Origin: Thioclava sp. GXIMD4216
Lineage (GTDB): Bacteria > Pseudomonadota > Alphaproteobacteria > Rhodobacterales > Rhodobacteraceae
Reading direction: 5' to 3'
DNA length: 64,000 nucleotides
Assembly: GCF_037949285.1 (NCBI RefSeq)
Contig: NZ_CP149926.1
Span: 2,211,501 to 2,275,500 of the forward strand
Under the pieces are notes generated by a model, which worked only from the letters and a program-made list of their open reading frames with translations, had not been told where the DNA came from and did not search any database. A program made the translations under genes and the position numbers. Position 1 is the first letter of the stretch; each line of letters starts with the position of its first letter. Below, one piece after another: positions 49,751-60,794 of this stretch.

Positions 49751-49796
49751 AAGGGGTCTCCTTCGTTAAACCGTCACAGTTGCACGGGCACCCGCC

Positions 49797-51629
49797 CTAG
49801 CTGACACTGGCCTTACCATGACCCAGAGCCGATTGCAGGCTGCGCACCACCACGAAAGCGTCGCGCAGATGGGAACGTTCGAAATCGGGCAGCGCCGAGG
49901 GGGCCAGATAGTTGTCGGGGGCCGCACCTTTGCGGATCTGGCGTGCCTGATTTTCCAGCCGCGTCATCGCGATCAGGTCATAGGCGGCAATCAGGTCCTG
50001 CCCACCCGCCACCGATATCGTGCCCGCCTCGCAGGCCGCCAGCAGGCGCGCGCGCGTATTGGCCACCGCAAGCTGCCCCCGCAGCGCATGGACCCGCCCC
50101 AGATCGGCCACCGGCACCACACCATTATGCTTGAGGTCGATCTGGTGGCGATGTTCGCCCGAACGGATGGTGGCAAAGCCGCGGATCAGCCCCAGCGGCG
50201 GGTGGTGTTTGAGGCTATTGGCAATCATATGCGCCACGAAAATCGAATTTTTTGCCGCATTGGCAAGGGTTTCGGCCTGCAATGCCTCGAACAGCGCAGG
50301 GGCTGTGCCGCCGATCACCCGCAGGTCGAACATGACAGAGGCCAGCATCTGCGCCTCGGGATTGGGCGTCGCGATCCAGCCGCGGAAATAGCGCGCCCAG
50401 ACCTCGGCACGCTGGCACCAGCGCGGATTGGTCGCCATCATATCGCCCGGACAATAGACGTAACCGCACGCGTGCAGACCGTCCGAGACGATCTGCGCGA
50501 AGCGGCGGAAATACTCCATATCGGCTTCGGTGGCCGTGTCCCCGACGATCAGGCAGTTATCCTGATCGGAGACGCCGGTCTGCTCCTGCCGCCCCTGAGA
50601 GCCGCAGGCCGCCCACACCCAAGGCGCAGGCGCGGGGCCAAGCTGTGCCTCGGCCATCGCCAGCAGACGGCGGGTCACCGCATCGGCGATATCGGTGATC
50701 AGCCGCGTGGTGACCTCATGCGCGTGATGGGCCCCCACCAGCTGCACCAGAAGCTGCGGGATGCGCGCGGTTATCGCGGCCATACCGGCGACATCCTGCG
50801 CGCGCGCGATCTCGTGGATCAGGCTCGCGGAACTGACCGCCTGAAAACGGGTGAGATCGGTCTGGGTGATCATGCCGATGAAACGCCCGTGCTCGGTCAC
50901 CGGCAGATGCCCGATCCCTTTTTCCAGCATCCGGTGCAGGATATCCGACCCCAGCGCATCGGGCGGCAGGGTCACCGGATCGGGGGTCATCACCCGCCCC
51001 ACCTCTGCCGACATCGGGAAATTGCCCGCCAGAACCTTGTTCGACATATCGCGCTGCGTCACGATACCCAGCAGACGGCCCTGCGGGTCCGTCACCCCCA
51101 AGGACGATACATGACGGTCGCGCATCATCCGTGCCGCCTCGACCACATTGGTCTCGGGGCGGCAGGCCACCGCCTTGCCCGACAGCAGATCGGCCACCCG
51201 CATCGTCGCCAGATCGGCCCCTGCACGGGCTTTGCGCACCGGCATCCGGTCAAAAAACCGCCGGAAACTGTCAACGCTCTGGCACAGACGGGTAAATTCG
51301 GCGGCAGGCAAAAGCAGCAGAACGCCCGCCTCGCGCATCCGCGCGGTGGTGGCGGCCTGACCGTCGCGCATCAGGCCGCGTTCGCCAAAACTGTTGCGCG
51401 GCCCCAGCACCGAGACCAGCGCCCCGTTGGCATCACTCACCTCGACGGCACCGGATTGCACCAGATACAGCCCGTCCAGCACGCTGCCCAAACGGTAGAT
51501 CTCGGCACCGGCCTCCAGCGTCCTGCGGTCAAAGGATCGGGCCACGCGGGCCAGATCGTTACGCGGCAGGGTGTCGTAGGGGTGGACCCCTTCGAGAAAT
51601 GTCATAACAGAGGCAAGATCGTCACGCAT
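49797..51629 (-). CDS. cNMP-binding/CBS/DUF294 nucleotidyltransferase-like protein
   Basis: A 610-residue cytoplasmic signalling protein in three parts. A cyclic-nucleotide-binding-type domain lies at about 10-130 (GAEIYRLGSVLDGLYLVQSG). A pair of CBS domains follows at about 148-262 (DRHVSSLGVTDPQGRLLGIV, then KGIGHLPVTEHGRFIGMIT). The rest is a DUF294 region with nucleotidyltransferase residues GSQGRQEQTG (343-352) and the Asp pair at 355/357. Such proteins often lie beside sodium:solute symporters and are thought to sense adenine nucleotides. MRDDLASVMT is chosen as start; the frame is open upstream. It lies 121 bases after the symporter gene. Confidence 0.87.
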   Translation of the reverse strand: MRDDLASVMTFLEGVHPYDTLPRNDLARVARSFDRRTLEAGAEIYRLGSVLDGLYLVQSGAVEVSDANGALVSVLGPRNSFGERGLMRDGQAATTARMREAGVLLLLPAAEFTRLCQSVDSFRRFFDRMPVRKARAGADLATMRVADLLSGKAVACRPETNVVEAARMMRDRHVSSLGVTDPQGRLLGIVTQRDMSNKVLAGNFPMSAEVGRVMTPDPVTLPPDALGSDILHRMLEKGIGHLPVTEHGRFIGMITQTDLTRFQAVSSASLIHEIARAQDVAGMAAITARIPQLLVQLVGAHHAHEVTTRLITDIADAVTRRLLAMAEAQLGPAPAPWVWAACGSQGRQEQTGVSDQDNCLIVGDTATEADMEYFRRFAQIVSDGLHACGYVYCPGDMMATNPRWCQRAEVWARYFRGWIATPNPEAQMLASVMFDLRVIGGTAPALFEALQAETLANAAKNSIFVAHMIANSLKHHPPLGLIRGFATIRSGEHRHQIDLKHNGVVPVADLGRVHALRGQLAVANTRARLLAACEAGTISVAGGQDLIAAYDLIAMTRLENQARQIRKGAAPDNYLAPSALPDFERSHLRDAFVVVRSLQSALGHGKASVS

Positions 51630-51750
51630 GATCTCTATCCGTTCGCCAGTAATCAGGTTGGGGGGAAAATGCTCCGGGGGTGACGTGGGCCCGCCCCCCG
51701 GAGCACTACAGGCGAAGGCCCCGCCTGCAGTCATCGCCAGCCTTGGTGGA

Positions 51751-53478
51751 TCAGTGATCCACGGCCTGGCCTGCGCCTTTCGGGATACGGATCGATTCGA
51801 TCAGATCCTGAATTTCTTCCGGCGGTTCTTCGGTCGCGGAGGACACGATATAGGCCACCACGAAGTTGATCACTGCGCCAATCGCCCCGAAGGAGGTGGA
51901 TTTCACCGACAGAAGCAGCGGGTCCGCATCATCGAAGCTTGCCGTGCCGGGGATGAAGAACCAGCCCTTATGCAGGAAGATATAGATGATGGTCACGATC
52001 AGACCGGTCAGCATGCCGGCCACGGCCCCCTTGTTGTTGATGCGCTTCGAGAAAATGCCCATCATCAGTGCGGGGAAGATCGAGGCGGCTGCCAGACCGA
52101 AGGCCAGTGCCACGGTTTGCGCCGCAAAGCCCGGAGGATTGAGGCCCAGCCACGTGGCCACCGCAATCGCCACCGCCATCGAGATCCGTGCCGACAGCAG
52201 CTCGTTCTTCTCGGAGATGCCCGGATTGATCTGACCCTTGATCAGGTCGTGGCTGACCGCCGAAGAGATCGCCATCAACAGACCTGCCGCCGTGGACAGA
52301 GCCGCTGCCAGACCACCGGCTGCGATCAATGCGATCACCCAGCCCGGAAGATTGGCGATTTCGGGGTTGGCCAGCACGATGATGTCGCGGTTGACATCGA
52401 ACTCGTTGGCCGCCGGATCTGCGACATAGTTGATCAGGCCGTCACCGTTCTTGTCTTCGAATTTCAGAAGACCGGTCTGTTCCCAGTTCTTCATCCAGTC
52501 GGGACGCGCATCATAGGCCAGCGGTGCCGATTGGGTGCCTTCGGGATAGACGGTGTTGATCAGGTTCAGACGGGCCATCGCCCCAACCGCAGGCGCGGTC
52601 AGATAGAGCAGCGCGATGAACACCAGCGCCCAGCCGGCCGAGGTACGGGCATCCGACACTTTCGGCACGGTGAAGAAGCGCACGATAACGTGGGGCAGAC
52701 CGGCGGTGCCGATCATCAGCGACATGGTGAACAGGAACATGTTCAGCATGGTGTCCGACTGCTCGGTATAGCTGGAGAAGCCCAGATCGCCCAGCAGACC
52801 ATTGAGTTCCTGCAGAATCGGCTTGCCGGTGGCGGTGCTGTCAGAGAACAGACCCAGACCCGGGATCGGATTGCCGGTCAGTTGCAGCGAGATGAACACC
52901 GCCGGAATGGTATAGGCGATGATCAGCACGACATATTGCGCAACCTGCGTGTAGGTGATGCCCTTCATCCCGCCAAGCACGGCATACATGAAGACGATCG
53001 CCGCACCGATATAGAGGCCGGTTGCGTTATCCACTTCGAGGAAGCGCGAGAAGGCAACGCCCACGCCGGTCATCTGGCCGATCACATAGGTGACCGATGC
53101 GATGATCAGGCAGATCACGGCCACGGTGCGCGCGGTCTGGCTGTAGAAGCGGTCGCCGATGAATTCCGGCACGGTGAATTTGCCGAATTTGCGCAGGTAA
53201 GGCGCCAGCAGCATCGCCAGCAGCACATAGCCGCCGGTCCAGCCCATCAGATAGGCCGAGGTATTGAAACCGCCGAAGGCGATGATACCGGCCATCGAGA
53301 TGAAGGACGCCGCCGACATCCAGTCCGCGCCGGTGGCCATGCCGTTGAGCACGGGGTGGACACCGCGCCCTGCCGCATAGAATTCCGAGGTCGATCCGGC
53401 ACGGGCCCAGATCGCGATGCCGATATAGAGGGCGAAGGTCGCGCCGACTACCAGCAGATTCAGGGTAAACTGATCCAT
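51751..53478 (-). CDS. sodium:solute symporter large subunit (acetate-type)
   Basis: A 575-residue SSS-family transporter with about 13 helices, of the large-subunit type found with a small DUF4212 partner. Diagnostic segments include NGMATGADWMSAASFISMAG and LAAALSTAAGLLMAISSAVSHDLIKG, which belong to the sodium/solute site. Near residue 340 a hydrophilic loop reads DKNGDGLINY, close to a calcium-binding EF-hand loop. It lies directly after the small subunit gene and upstream of the DUF294 gene. Acetate or a similar short-chain acid is the likely substrate given acs in the same run, but that is inference. Confidence 0.9.
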   Translation of the reverse strand: MDQFTLNLLVVGATFALYIGIAIWARAGSTSEFYAAGRGVHPVLNGMATGADWMSAASFISMAGIIAFGGFNTSAYLMGWTGGYVLLAMLLAPYLRKFGKFTVPEFIGDRFYSQTARTVAVICLIIASVTYVIGQMTGVGVAFSRFLEVDNATGLYIGAAIVFMYAVLGGMKGITYTQVAQYVVLIIAYTIPAVFISLQLTGNPIPGLGLFSDSTATGKPILQELNGLLGDLGFSSYTEQSDTMLNMFLFTMSLMIGTAGLPHVIVRFFTVPKVSDARTSAGWALVFIALLYLTAPAVGAMARLNLINTVYPEGTQSAPLAYDARPDWMKNWEQTGLLKFEDKNGDGLINYVADPAANEFDVNRDIIVLANPEIANLPGWVIALIAAGGLAAALSTAAGLLMAISSAVSHDLIKGQINPGISEKNELLSARISMAVAIAVATWLGLNPPGFAAQTVALAFGLAAASIFPALMMGIFSKRINNKGAVAGMLTGLIVTIIYIFLHKGWFFIPGTASFDDADPLLLSVKSTSFGAIGAVINFVVAYIVSSATEEPPEEIQDLIESIRIPKGAGQAVDH

Positions 53479-53496
53479 AAGTCTTACTTGCCTCCG

Positions 53497-53754
53497 TTAC
53501 TCTTCGACGCCATGTTCACGGTCGAGCTTGTTCATCTTGGCCGCATAGGCAAAGATCAGCACGAGGAACACGAGGATAGAGCCCTGCTGGGCGAACCAGA
53601 AGCCGAGGTCTGTGCCGCCGACCGGAATGCCCGCAAGCATCGGTCGCAGCAGAATGCCGAAGCCGAAGGAACAGATGAACCAAATTACAAGGTAAAGCCG
53701 GATCGTGCGTATATTCGCTTTCCAATAAGCATTGGATGATGATTGATCAGCCAT
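53497..53754 (-). CDS. sodium:solute symporter small subunit (DUF4212)
   Basis: An 85-residue protein with two membrane helices (LYLVIWFICSFGFGILLRP and FWFAQQGSILVFLVLIFAY), matching the small partner of the large symporter subunit. Start and end (YWKANIRTIRLYLV and NKLDREHGVEE) fit the family. It precedes the large subunit by 18 bases. A GGGAGA ribosome-binding site lies before the ATG. Confidence 0.9.
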   Translation of the reverse strand: MADQSSSNAYWKANIRTIRLYLVIWFICSFGFGILLRPMLAGIPVGGTDLGFWFAQQGSILVFLVLIFAYAAKMNKLDREHGVEE

Positions 53755-53879
53755 TGTGTTTGTCTCCCTTGGATTTTCTCCATAGACCAGCCGCGCACAG
53801 CCCTCAGGCTGCCCGAAACAGGCCCCTCCCTTAAACCGGATCGGGCGACCGACCCCCGCAAGGGCCGGTCCTTCGATCC

Positions 53880-54575
53880 TTAGTCGCGCGTGGTCACGCC
53901 CTTCTCCTCCATGACCATGCGAAGCTCGGAAGCGACGGTATCGATGCTGCCCATCGCATCCACCTCTTCCAGCTTGCCCAACGCGCGGTAATGCGCGATG
54001 AGCGGTGCCGTCTGCGCGTGATAGGCCTCCAACCTTGTCCGCGCAGTTTCGGCATTATCGTCGGCCCGACGTTTGAATTCGGTGCCGCCACATTTGTCGC
54101 ACGTGCCCGCCACGGCGGGCTGTTTGAACGTATCGTGGTATCCTTCGCCGCATTTGGCGCAGGTATAGCGGCCAGCAACACGGGCGATCATCGCCTCGTC
54201 ATCGACCGCCAGAGAGATCGCCGCCGTCACCTGCTGATCGGTGTAATGCAGCAGATCATCCAGCGCCGCCGCTTGCCCCGCCGTGCGGGGGAAGCCGTCA
54301 AGAATAACACCAGAACGGGTATCGGGATTGCCAAGGCGGTCCCGCAGGATCGCCAGAACAATCTCGTCACTGACAAGGCCACCGGCCTCCATCACCGATT
54401 TCGCGGCCAGACCGGCAGGCGTGCCCTGAGCCACGGCCTCGCGCAGCATGTCGCCGGTCGAAAGCTGCACCAGCCCGAATTTCTCCTCCAGCATCCGGGC
54501 CTGAGTGCCCTTGCCTGCGCCCGGAGGCCCAAGCAGGATCAGAACAGCAGGTGTTGTCTTGACGGTATCGGCCAT
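53880..54575 (-). CDS. adk: adenylate kinase with zinc LID
   Basis: A 231-residue adenylate kinase converting AMP and ATP to two ADP. The P-loop GPPGAGKGTQ is at 16-25, the DGFPRT motif near 93, and the LID carries four Cys (139, 142, 159, 162), which should bind zinc. It starts four bases after acs; the ribosome-binding site is inside the acs 3' end. ACS makes AMP, so this enzyme would recycle it. Rhodobacterales normally keep an adk in the ribosomal-protein operon, so this may be a second copy. MADTVK is chosen as start; the frame is open ten codons upstream into acs. Confidence 0.93.
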   Translation of the reverse strand: MADTVKTTPAVLILLGPPGAGKGTQARMLEEKFGLVQLSTGDMLREAVAQGTPAGLAAKSVMEAGGLVSDEIVLAILRDRLGNPDTRSGVILDGFPRTAGQAAALDDLLHYTDQQVTAAISLAVDDEAMIARVAGRYTCAKCGEGYHDTFKQPAVAGTCDKCGGTEFKRRADDNAETARTRLEAYHAQTAPLIAHYRALGKLEEVDAMGSIDTVASELRMVMEEKGVTTRD

Positions 54576-54579
54576 GAGC

Positions 54580-56550
<1,971 letters not shown>

Positions 56551-56992
56551 AAGCTTTCCTCCCTCAGCTATATCCTGCGGCCCTTTTGAGCCGCGCGGTG
56601 CCTCCGACCTCCATCAGATGCACCTTTCCCCAGAGACGAGTGTAAACACGAGATACGATTTTTGATAACCCCCTTTTTTCGTTCATTTTTCCTGTTAATT
56701 TATTCACGTCTATATTTGCCTATTTGTAAATTTTTGAAAAATTACGCCGATTTTATGACGTTTCGTCAAACTGTTGCCTGTAGCGCAAAATCAGCATCTA
56801 CAACTTTAGGCCAAGGGGCTTCGCCGCATCGCAGAAACACTTTATGCGTGTGCAGCATGGCCCGAAGACGAAAATGACCTGATTCGATCCGCCCTAAAGG
56901 CTGCCCCGGAGGCGGCGTGATTTATCCACAAACTTGCCAAGCTCCGCCCGCAATCCTACCCTTTGTAAAACCACCCCAGAGAGGGACATCCG
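56551..56992. other. divergent A/T-rich regulatory region upstream of acs
   Basis: These 442 bases separate the divergent acs and PPOX-like genes. The part 56640-56770 is much more A/T-rich than its surroundings. It contains several TTTGCAAA-like half-sites on the minus strand at 56715-56740 (TTTACAAA, TAGGCAAA). No gene is visible in it. No -35/-10 pair is convincing; TTATCA and TTACAC with a 17-base spacer is a weak candidate. Confidence 0.6.
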
Positions 56993-57535
56993 ATGCCCGC
57001 ACCGATCGACATACCAAAAGACCCGCTGCCGCTTTCGGGGGCTGTGCAACGGGCCGATCCAGTGCAGGGCGCAGATCAGGAGTCGCGCGATCTTGCGCGC
57101 AGATTGCTGGCAGAGTCGCTGTTCGCCGCCATCGGCACCATTGATCCGGCCACCGGCTTTCCGCATGTCTCGCGCATCGCCATCGGGCCCGGTCCGGCGG
57201 GTGGATTATGGTCGCTGGTCTCAGGGCTTTCGGTCCATGCCCGCGCACTGGCTGCGGACCCGCGGGCAGGTATGCTGATCGGCATTCCGGGCAGCAAGGG
57301 GGACCCGCTGACCCATCCCCGCCTCAGCCTTCAGGTCGAGGCCCGCCCGCTGGACCGGATGGACCCGCGTCATCCCAGCCTGCGCGACCGCTGGCTGGCC
57401 GACCATCCCAAATCCAAGCTCTATATCGATCTGGGCGATTTCTACTTCATCGAGTTCCATATCCTCGCAGCCCAGCTCAATGGCGGTTTTGCCCGTAGCT
57501 ATCGCCTGACCTCTACCGACCTGCTGCAAAGCTGA
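56993..57535 (+). CDS. PPOX/HugZ-like flavin- or heme-utilisation protein
   Basis: A 180-residue protein of the pyridoxamine-phosphate-oxidase-like split-barrel type. The N-terminus (DLARRLLAESLFAAIGTIDP) is followed by FPHVSRIAIG and LSVHARALAADPRAGMLIG, then LSLQVEARPLDRM. The C-terminus has the FHILAAQLNGGFARSYRL segment, close to the FNGGFGRAY signature of HugZ-type heme-degradation proteins. It could bind FMN or heme; which of the two cannot be told. It is divergent from acs and has a GAGGGA ribosome-binding site. Confidence 0.8.
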   Translation: MPAPIDIPKDPLPLSGAVQRADPVQGADQESRDLARRLLAESLFAAIGTIDPATGFPHVSRIAIGPGPAGGLWSLVSGLSVHARALAADPRAGMLIGIPGSKGDPLTHPRLSLQVEARPLDRMDPRHPSLRDRWLADHPKSKLYIDLGDFYFIEFHILAAQLNGGFARSYRLTSTDLLQS

Positions 57536-57589
57536 AAGCCGCCCCCCGAAGGAAGCGGCGTGTATCGGCCCGAAACCCACATGGCTCGG

Positions 57590-59878
57590 TCAAACAGGTG
57601 TGTCCATCCGCAGCCTGACCTGCAACCGCCCGCGCGTGGCCTTTGACCAGTTCAGCCAGACCTGCTGCTTCGCTGTACCCTGTTCGACCTGCACATAGGG
57701 CATTTCGGTCACCCGTGCCGCGCTGCCATCACGCACCATCCCCTCGGCCACGATCCCTTCGACATTGCGCGCCCATCCCCCGAACGGCATGTACTCGGCC
57801 GCATCCAGCACCCAGACCTGCTGCGCGGTGGACTGGTTCATCTCCAGCGTCACCGGCGAACAGGTGAATTTGGTGACCCCGTTGAACATATTCCCTTCAA
57901 TCATCACATTCCGGATGCGGGAATAATCCAGATCGGCAAAGGTGGTATCGACCTTCTCGATCTTGTCGATGGTGCCATTGAGCGACTTGAACACATTGTT
58001 CGAGATATTCAGCCCCTGAATGAAATGCCCCGTGCCATAGGGCTTGATCGAGAACCATGTGAACCAGGCGGCCGTGTTGATGCACACACAGGTATTGCCG
58101 GTCACCGTCAGCCCGCCAAAGCTGTATTCATTGCCGAAATCGGGGGTGGCGTCATGTTCATTGGTCCATTCGATAATGTTGTTATCGATGTAATTGCCGG
58201 TGACTGCCGATTGCACATTGGTCTGGGTAAAGACCAGCCCCGCCACCCGCGTGGCCGAGGTCTCGTTATCGCCCTGAAACCAGTGATTGCCCACGATCAG
58301 ATGCCCCGAGCCGTTCAGCACGAAGGTGGTGCCAAAGCGCACGAAGCGCGAGTCGCGGATCTTCACGTCATTGGCGTTGACATTGAGCACCACCGATTTG
58401 CGGTCCTGGGCGGGGGTGGATTGCTCGTCCGAGAGGAACTGGCAACCGTCGATCAGAAAGTCCTGACACCCCCGCCCGATCGAGGTGAAGACCCGATCCT
58501 TGGGCCGCACCACATAGCTGTCGCGGATCTGGTTCATCTGCCCGTCCGGCGCAAACATCCACGCGCTGGACACGCCGTTACACAGGATCTCGACATTGGC
58601 GATGTTGAAGCGGTCCAGCTTGTCCATCCCCGAGAAATCCAGCACATACTGATAGCGGGTGAAAGTATAGCTCCGCGTGCCCGACCCGCCATAAAGCGGC
58701 TGGCTCAGGGTGATGGTCTGCGCGCCCACATTCTTGGCGCGCACATAGACCTCGCGCCCGACCCCTGTGCCGGTGATATGCGCGCCCACGGGAATATTCG
58801 CCACATTGGCAACCCCCGTCAGGGTCGTCGGCTGCGCGATATTATAGGTGGCCGCGCTCGTCACCGTCACATCATTCCATGCCGTCCCCTCGATCACATT
58901 CAACTGGCCGTTCTGCAGCACACGACGGTTGGAGAAGCTGGACAGATCGGGGGCGTATTCCTCGACCCGCAGCGGCTTGGTGATTTCCACCCGACGGCCT
59001 TTCAGGTCCAGAACGTTATGATCCACATAGCCGAATAGCGCCTGCAACGCCTTGCGCAGGCCAAGCTCCTCATCGCCAAAGGCCGCGGCATAGGTCGGGA
59101 AATCATAGCTCGTCATCAGCGCCAGCCGTGCCGCCGCAGGCATCACCAGCGTCCCGATAAACCGCATGGGCGATTGCAACGAGATCGAGGACGCAATGTA
59201 GTAGCTGCCCTCCGGCACCAGAACCGTGCGCCCGCCCGCATCACTATCGGCTGCCGCAAAGGCTGCCGCATCATCGGTGCTGCCATCGCCCTTGGCCCCG
59301 TAATCGCGCACATCCACCATGCCGATCAGATCGCGGAAGAAATACTCGCTGACATCCTCGATCTCCAGGTCGTCGATGCGCACCACTCCGCCCGTCTGTC
59401 CGGTCAGATCAATGCCGAAATGGCCGTAAACAGGGTCCATTCCCCAAGCCATATCCACGCCTTCGCGGGCGGCAACCGAAACGATGGCCCGCACCGTGAC
59501 CACCTCGCCATAGGCCGATAGCGCTGTGGCCGCCCCCACCTCGGTCAGCCCCGACACATGCGCCGACGCGCCCATCGCATAGCCCGCAATCCGCACGCTG
59601 GGAAGGTTCCCGCTGACCGCCTTCACCCGTGCGGTGATCTGCAGATAGAGACCGGGCCGGATTGGCACCTGACCCATCCAGCGCAGTTTCTGCGTGGACT
59701 GGGTCTTCTGCAGTTCCAGACAGCCCCCAAAATCGGCATCCGAGGGCACATAAGCCGCCGAGGCCGAACCCGCATATGTCGCAGACCCGCTGGTTCCGTT
59801 GGCCGAAGACCAGACATCCAGCCCGTCCGAAAATGCGGGCGGCATGATGGCCAGCCCCTCGGTTATCGCGACATTCAT
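57590..59878 (-). CDS. pectate-lyase-superfamily right-handed beta-helix protein
   Basis: A 762-residue protein. Residues about 10-180 form a beta-rich carbohydrate-binding-like domain. From about residue 187 the start of the pectate lyase 3/GH28-related fold is clear (VDVRDYGAKGDGSTDDAAAF), followed by many short beta-helix turns (NRRVLQNGQLNVIEG, GLTVTGNTCVCINTAAW, ISNNVFKSLNG). There is no signal peptide, although an AGGAGG ribosome-binding site supports the start. Without export such a protein resembles phage tail spikes or intracellular polysaccharide-modifying proteins more than secreted pectate lyases. The polysaccharide is unknown. The flanking genes give no hint. Confidence 0.75.
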   Translation of the reverse strand: MNVAITEGLAIMPPAFSDGLDVWSSANGTSGSATYAGSASAAYVPSDADFGGCLELQKTQSTQKLRWMGQVPIRPGLYLQITARVKAVSGNLPSVRIAGYAMGASAHVSGLTEVGAATALSAYGEVVTVRAIVSVAAREGVDMAWGMDPVYGHFGIDLTGQTGGVVRIDDLEIEDVSEYFFRDLIGMVDVRDYGAKGDGSTDDAAAFAAADSDAGGRTVLVPEGSYYIASSISLQSPMRFIGTLVMPAAARLALMTSYDFPTYAAAFGDEELGLRKALQALFGYVDHNVLDLKGRRVEITKPLRVEEYAPDLSSFSNRRVLQNGQLNVIEGTAWNDVTVTSAATYNIAQPTTLTGVANVANIPVGAHITGTGVGREVYVRAKNVGAQTITLSQPLYGGSGTRSYTFTRYQYVLDFSGMDKLDRFNIANVEILCNGVSSAWMFAPDGQMNQIRDSYVVRPKDRVFTSIGRGCQDFLIDGCQFLSDEQSTPAQDRKSVVLNVNANDVKIRDSRFVRFGTTFVLNGSGHLIVGNHWFQGDNETSATRVAGLVFTQTNVQSAVTGNYIDNNIIEWTNEHDATPDFGNEYSFGGLTVTGNTCVCINTAAWFTWFSIKPYGTGHFIQGLNISNNVFKSLNGTIDKIEKVDTTFADLDYSRIRNVMIEGNMFNGVTKFTCSPVTLEMNQSTAQQVWVLDAAEYMPFGGWARNVEGIVAEGMVRDGSAARVTEMPYVQVEQGTAKQQVWLNWSKATRGRLQVRLRMDTPV

Positions 59879-60047
59879 AGCATCCTCCTGTGATCATCGG
59901 CATCACCCGCAAGGCGTGCTCCGGAAAGCTCCGGCCAACGCCATCTGCAAAGATCTTCTGCCGCCTGATCACAGGCTGGTCCTCAGGTATGAACATCTTC
60001 CGACCGCAGCGTCCGCTTGCAACAGCCGGCGCAACAGGGCGAGGATT

Positions 60048-60680
60048 TCAGAAAGAAAAACCGGCAGAAACCGTCATAAACGGCACCACCGAGACCTCCT
60101 CCAGATCGGCATTAATGCGGGCCTGCTCCGCCTCGACCGCGCGCTTGTCCACAGAATCAAGCGCCTCGAGCCCCGTCAGATGCAGAGTATGGGTGGCAAT
60201 TTTCCCGCCCAGCTCGACCCCTGCATAAAACGCCGAGCCCGAGAAATAACGATAGCCCACCGACACCACCGGCGCCACATCCTGCGATTGTGCCACCTCG
60301 AAACCGAAGGCCCCCGATACAGGGCCGCTCCCGGTGTCAATCTCGCGCAACTGCCCTGAAAAATCATATCCGCCCCAAAGCACACCCCCCGAGACAAACA
60401 CACCATTTTCCCACGGCCTGTAATCCAGCACCACCCCGCCCTGAAACGAGTCGAGCCCGCCGTGAAAGGCCGTACCTCTCTGGTTAACAGATACAGATCC
60501 CAGCTCCGCCGCATAAACCGGCAGCCGCAGCGACAGATTCGGCCCCAATGCCACCTCGGGCGCCAGATAGGCCCCAAGGCTGGACATGCCGGTATCTATG
60601 AAGAAATAACGATCAATATCAAATGCATAACCGGAAGACACACCGGCAAGCAGACAGCATAGACTGAGACGGACAAGCAT
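60048..60680 (-). CDS. outer-membrane beta-barrel-like protein
   Basis: A 210-residue protein with a signal peptide (MLVRLSLCCLLAGVSSGYA, cleavage after about 19). The mature part has alternating beta-strands with aromatic residues and ends in Phe (TVSAGFSF), the sorting signal of outer-membrane barrels. Strand pairs such as VALGPNLSLRLPVYAAELG and PVVSVGYRYFSGSAFYAG support an eight- to ten-strand barrel. I cannot assign a subfamily. It lies 170 bases upstream of the beta-helix gene in the same direction. Confidence 0.6.
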   Translation of the reverse strand: MLVRLSLCCLLAGVSSGYAFDIDRYFFIDTGMSSLGAYLAPEVALGPNLSLRLPVYAAELGSVSVNQRGTAFHGGLDSFQGGVVLDYRPWENGVFVSGGVLWGGYDFSGQLREIDTGSGPVSGAFGFEVAQSQDVAPVVSVGYRYFSGSAFYAGVELGGKIATHTLHLTGLEALDSVDKRAVEAEQARINADLEEVSVVPFMTVSAGFSF

Positions 60681-60743
60681 GGCAGCACCTCTGGCAGGAG
60701 ATGGGCCAAGTGTCGCGCGGATAGCTCAATCTATAGTTAACAA

Positions 60744-60775
60744 AACCGCCCCGAAGCAAAAATCCGGAGCGGTTT
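60744..60775 (-). terminator. intrinsic terminator after lysS
   Basis: On the minus strand AACCGCTCCG pairs with CGGGGCGGTT (one G-U pair) around a loop of about 12 bases and is followed by TTTGTT. Confidence 0.7.
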
Positions 60776-60794
60776 CACAAGTCTTGGATCTGGC

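Noticed and set aside
51628..53739. A 703-codon plus-strand frame opposite the symporter gene.
   Set aside because: It covers two real minus-strand genes and is a His/Arg/Gln-rich shadow.
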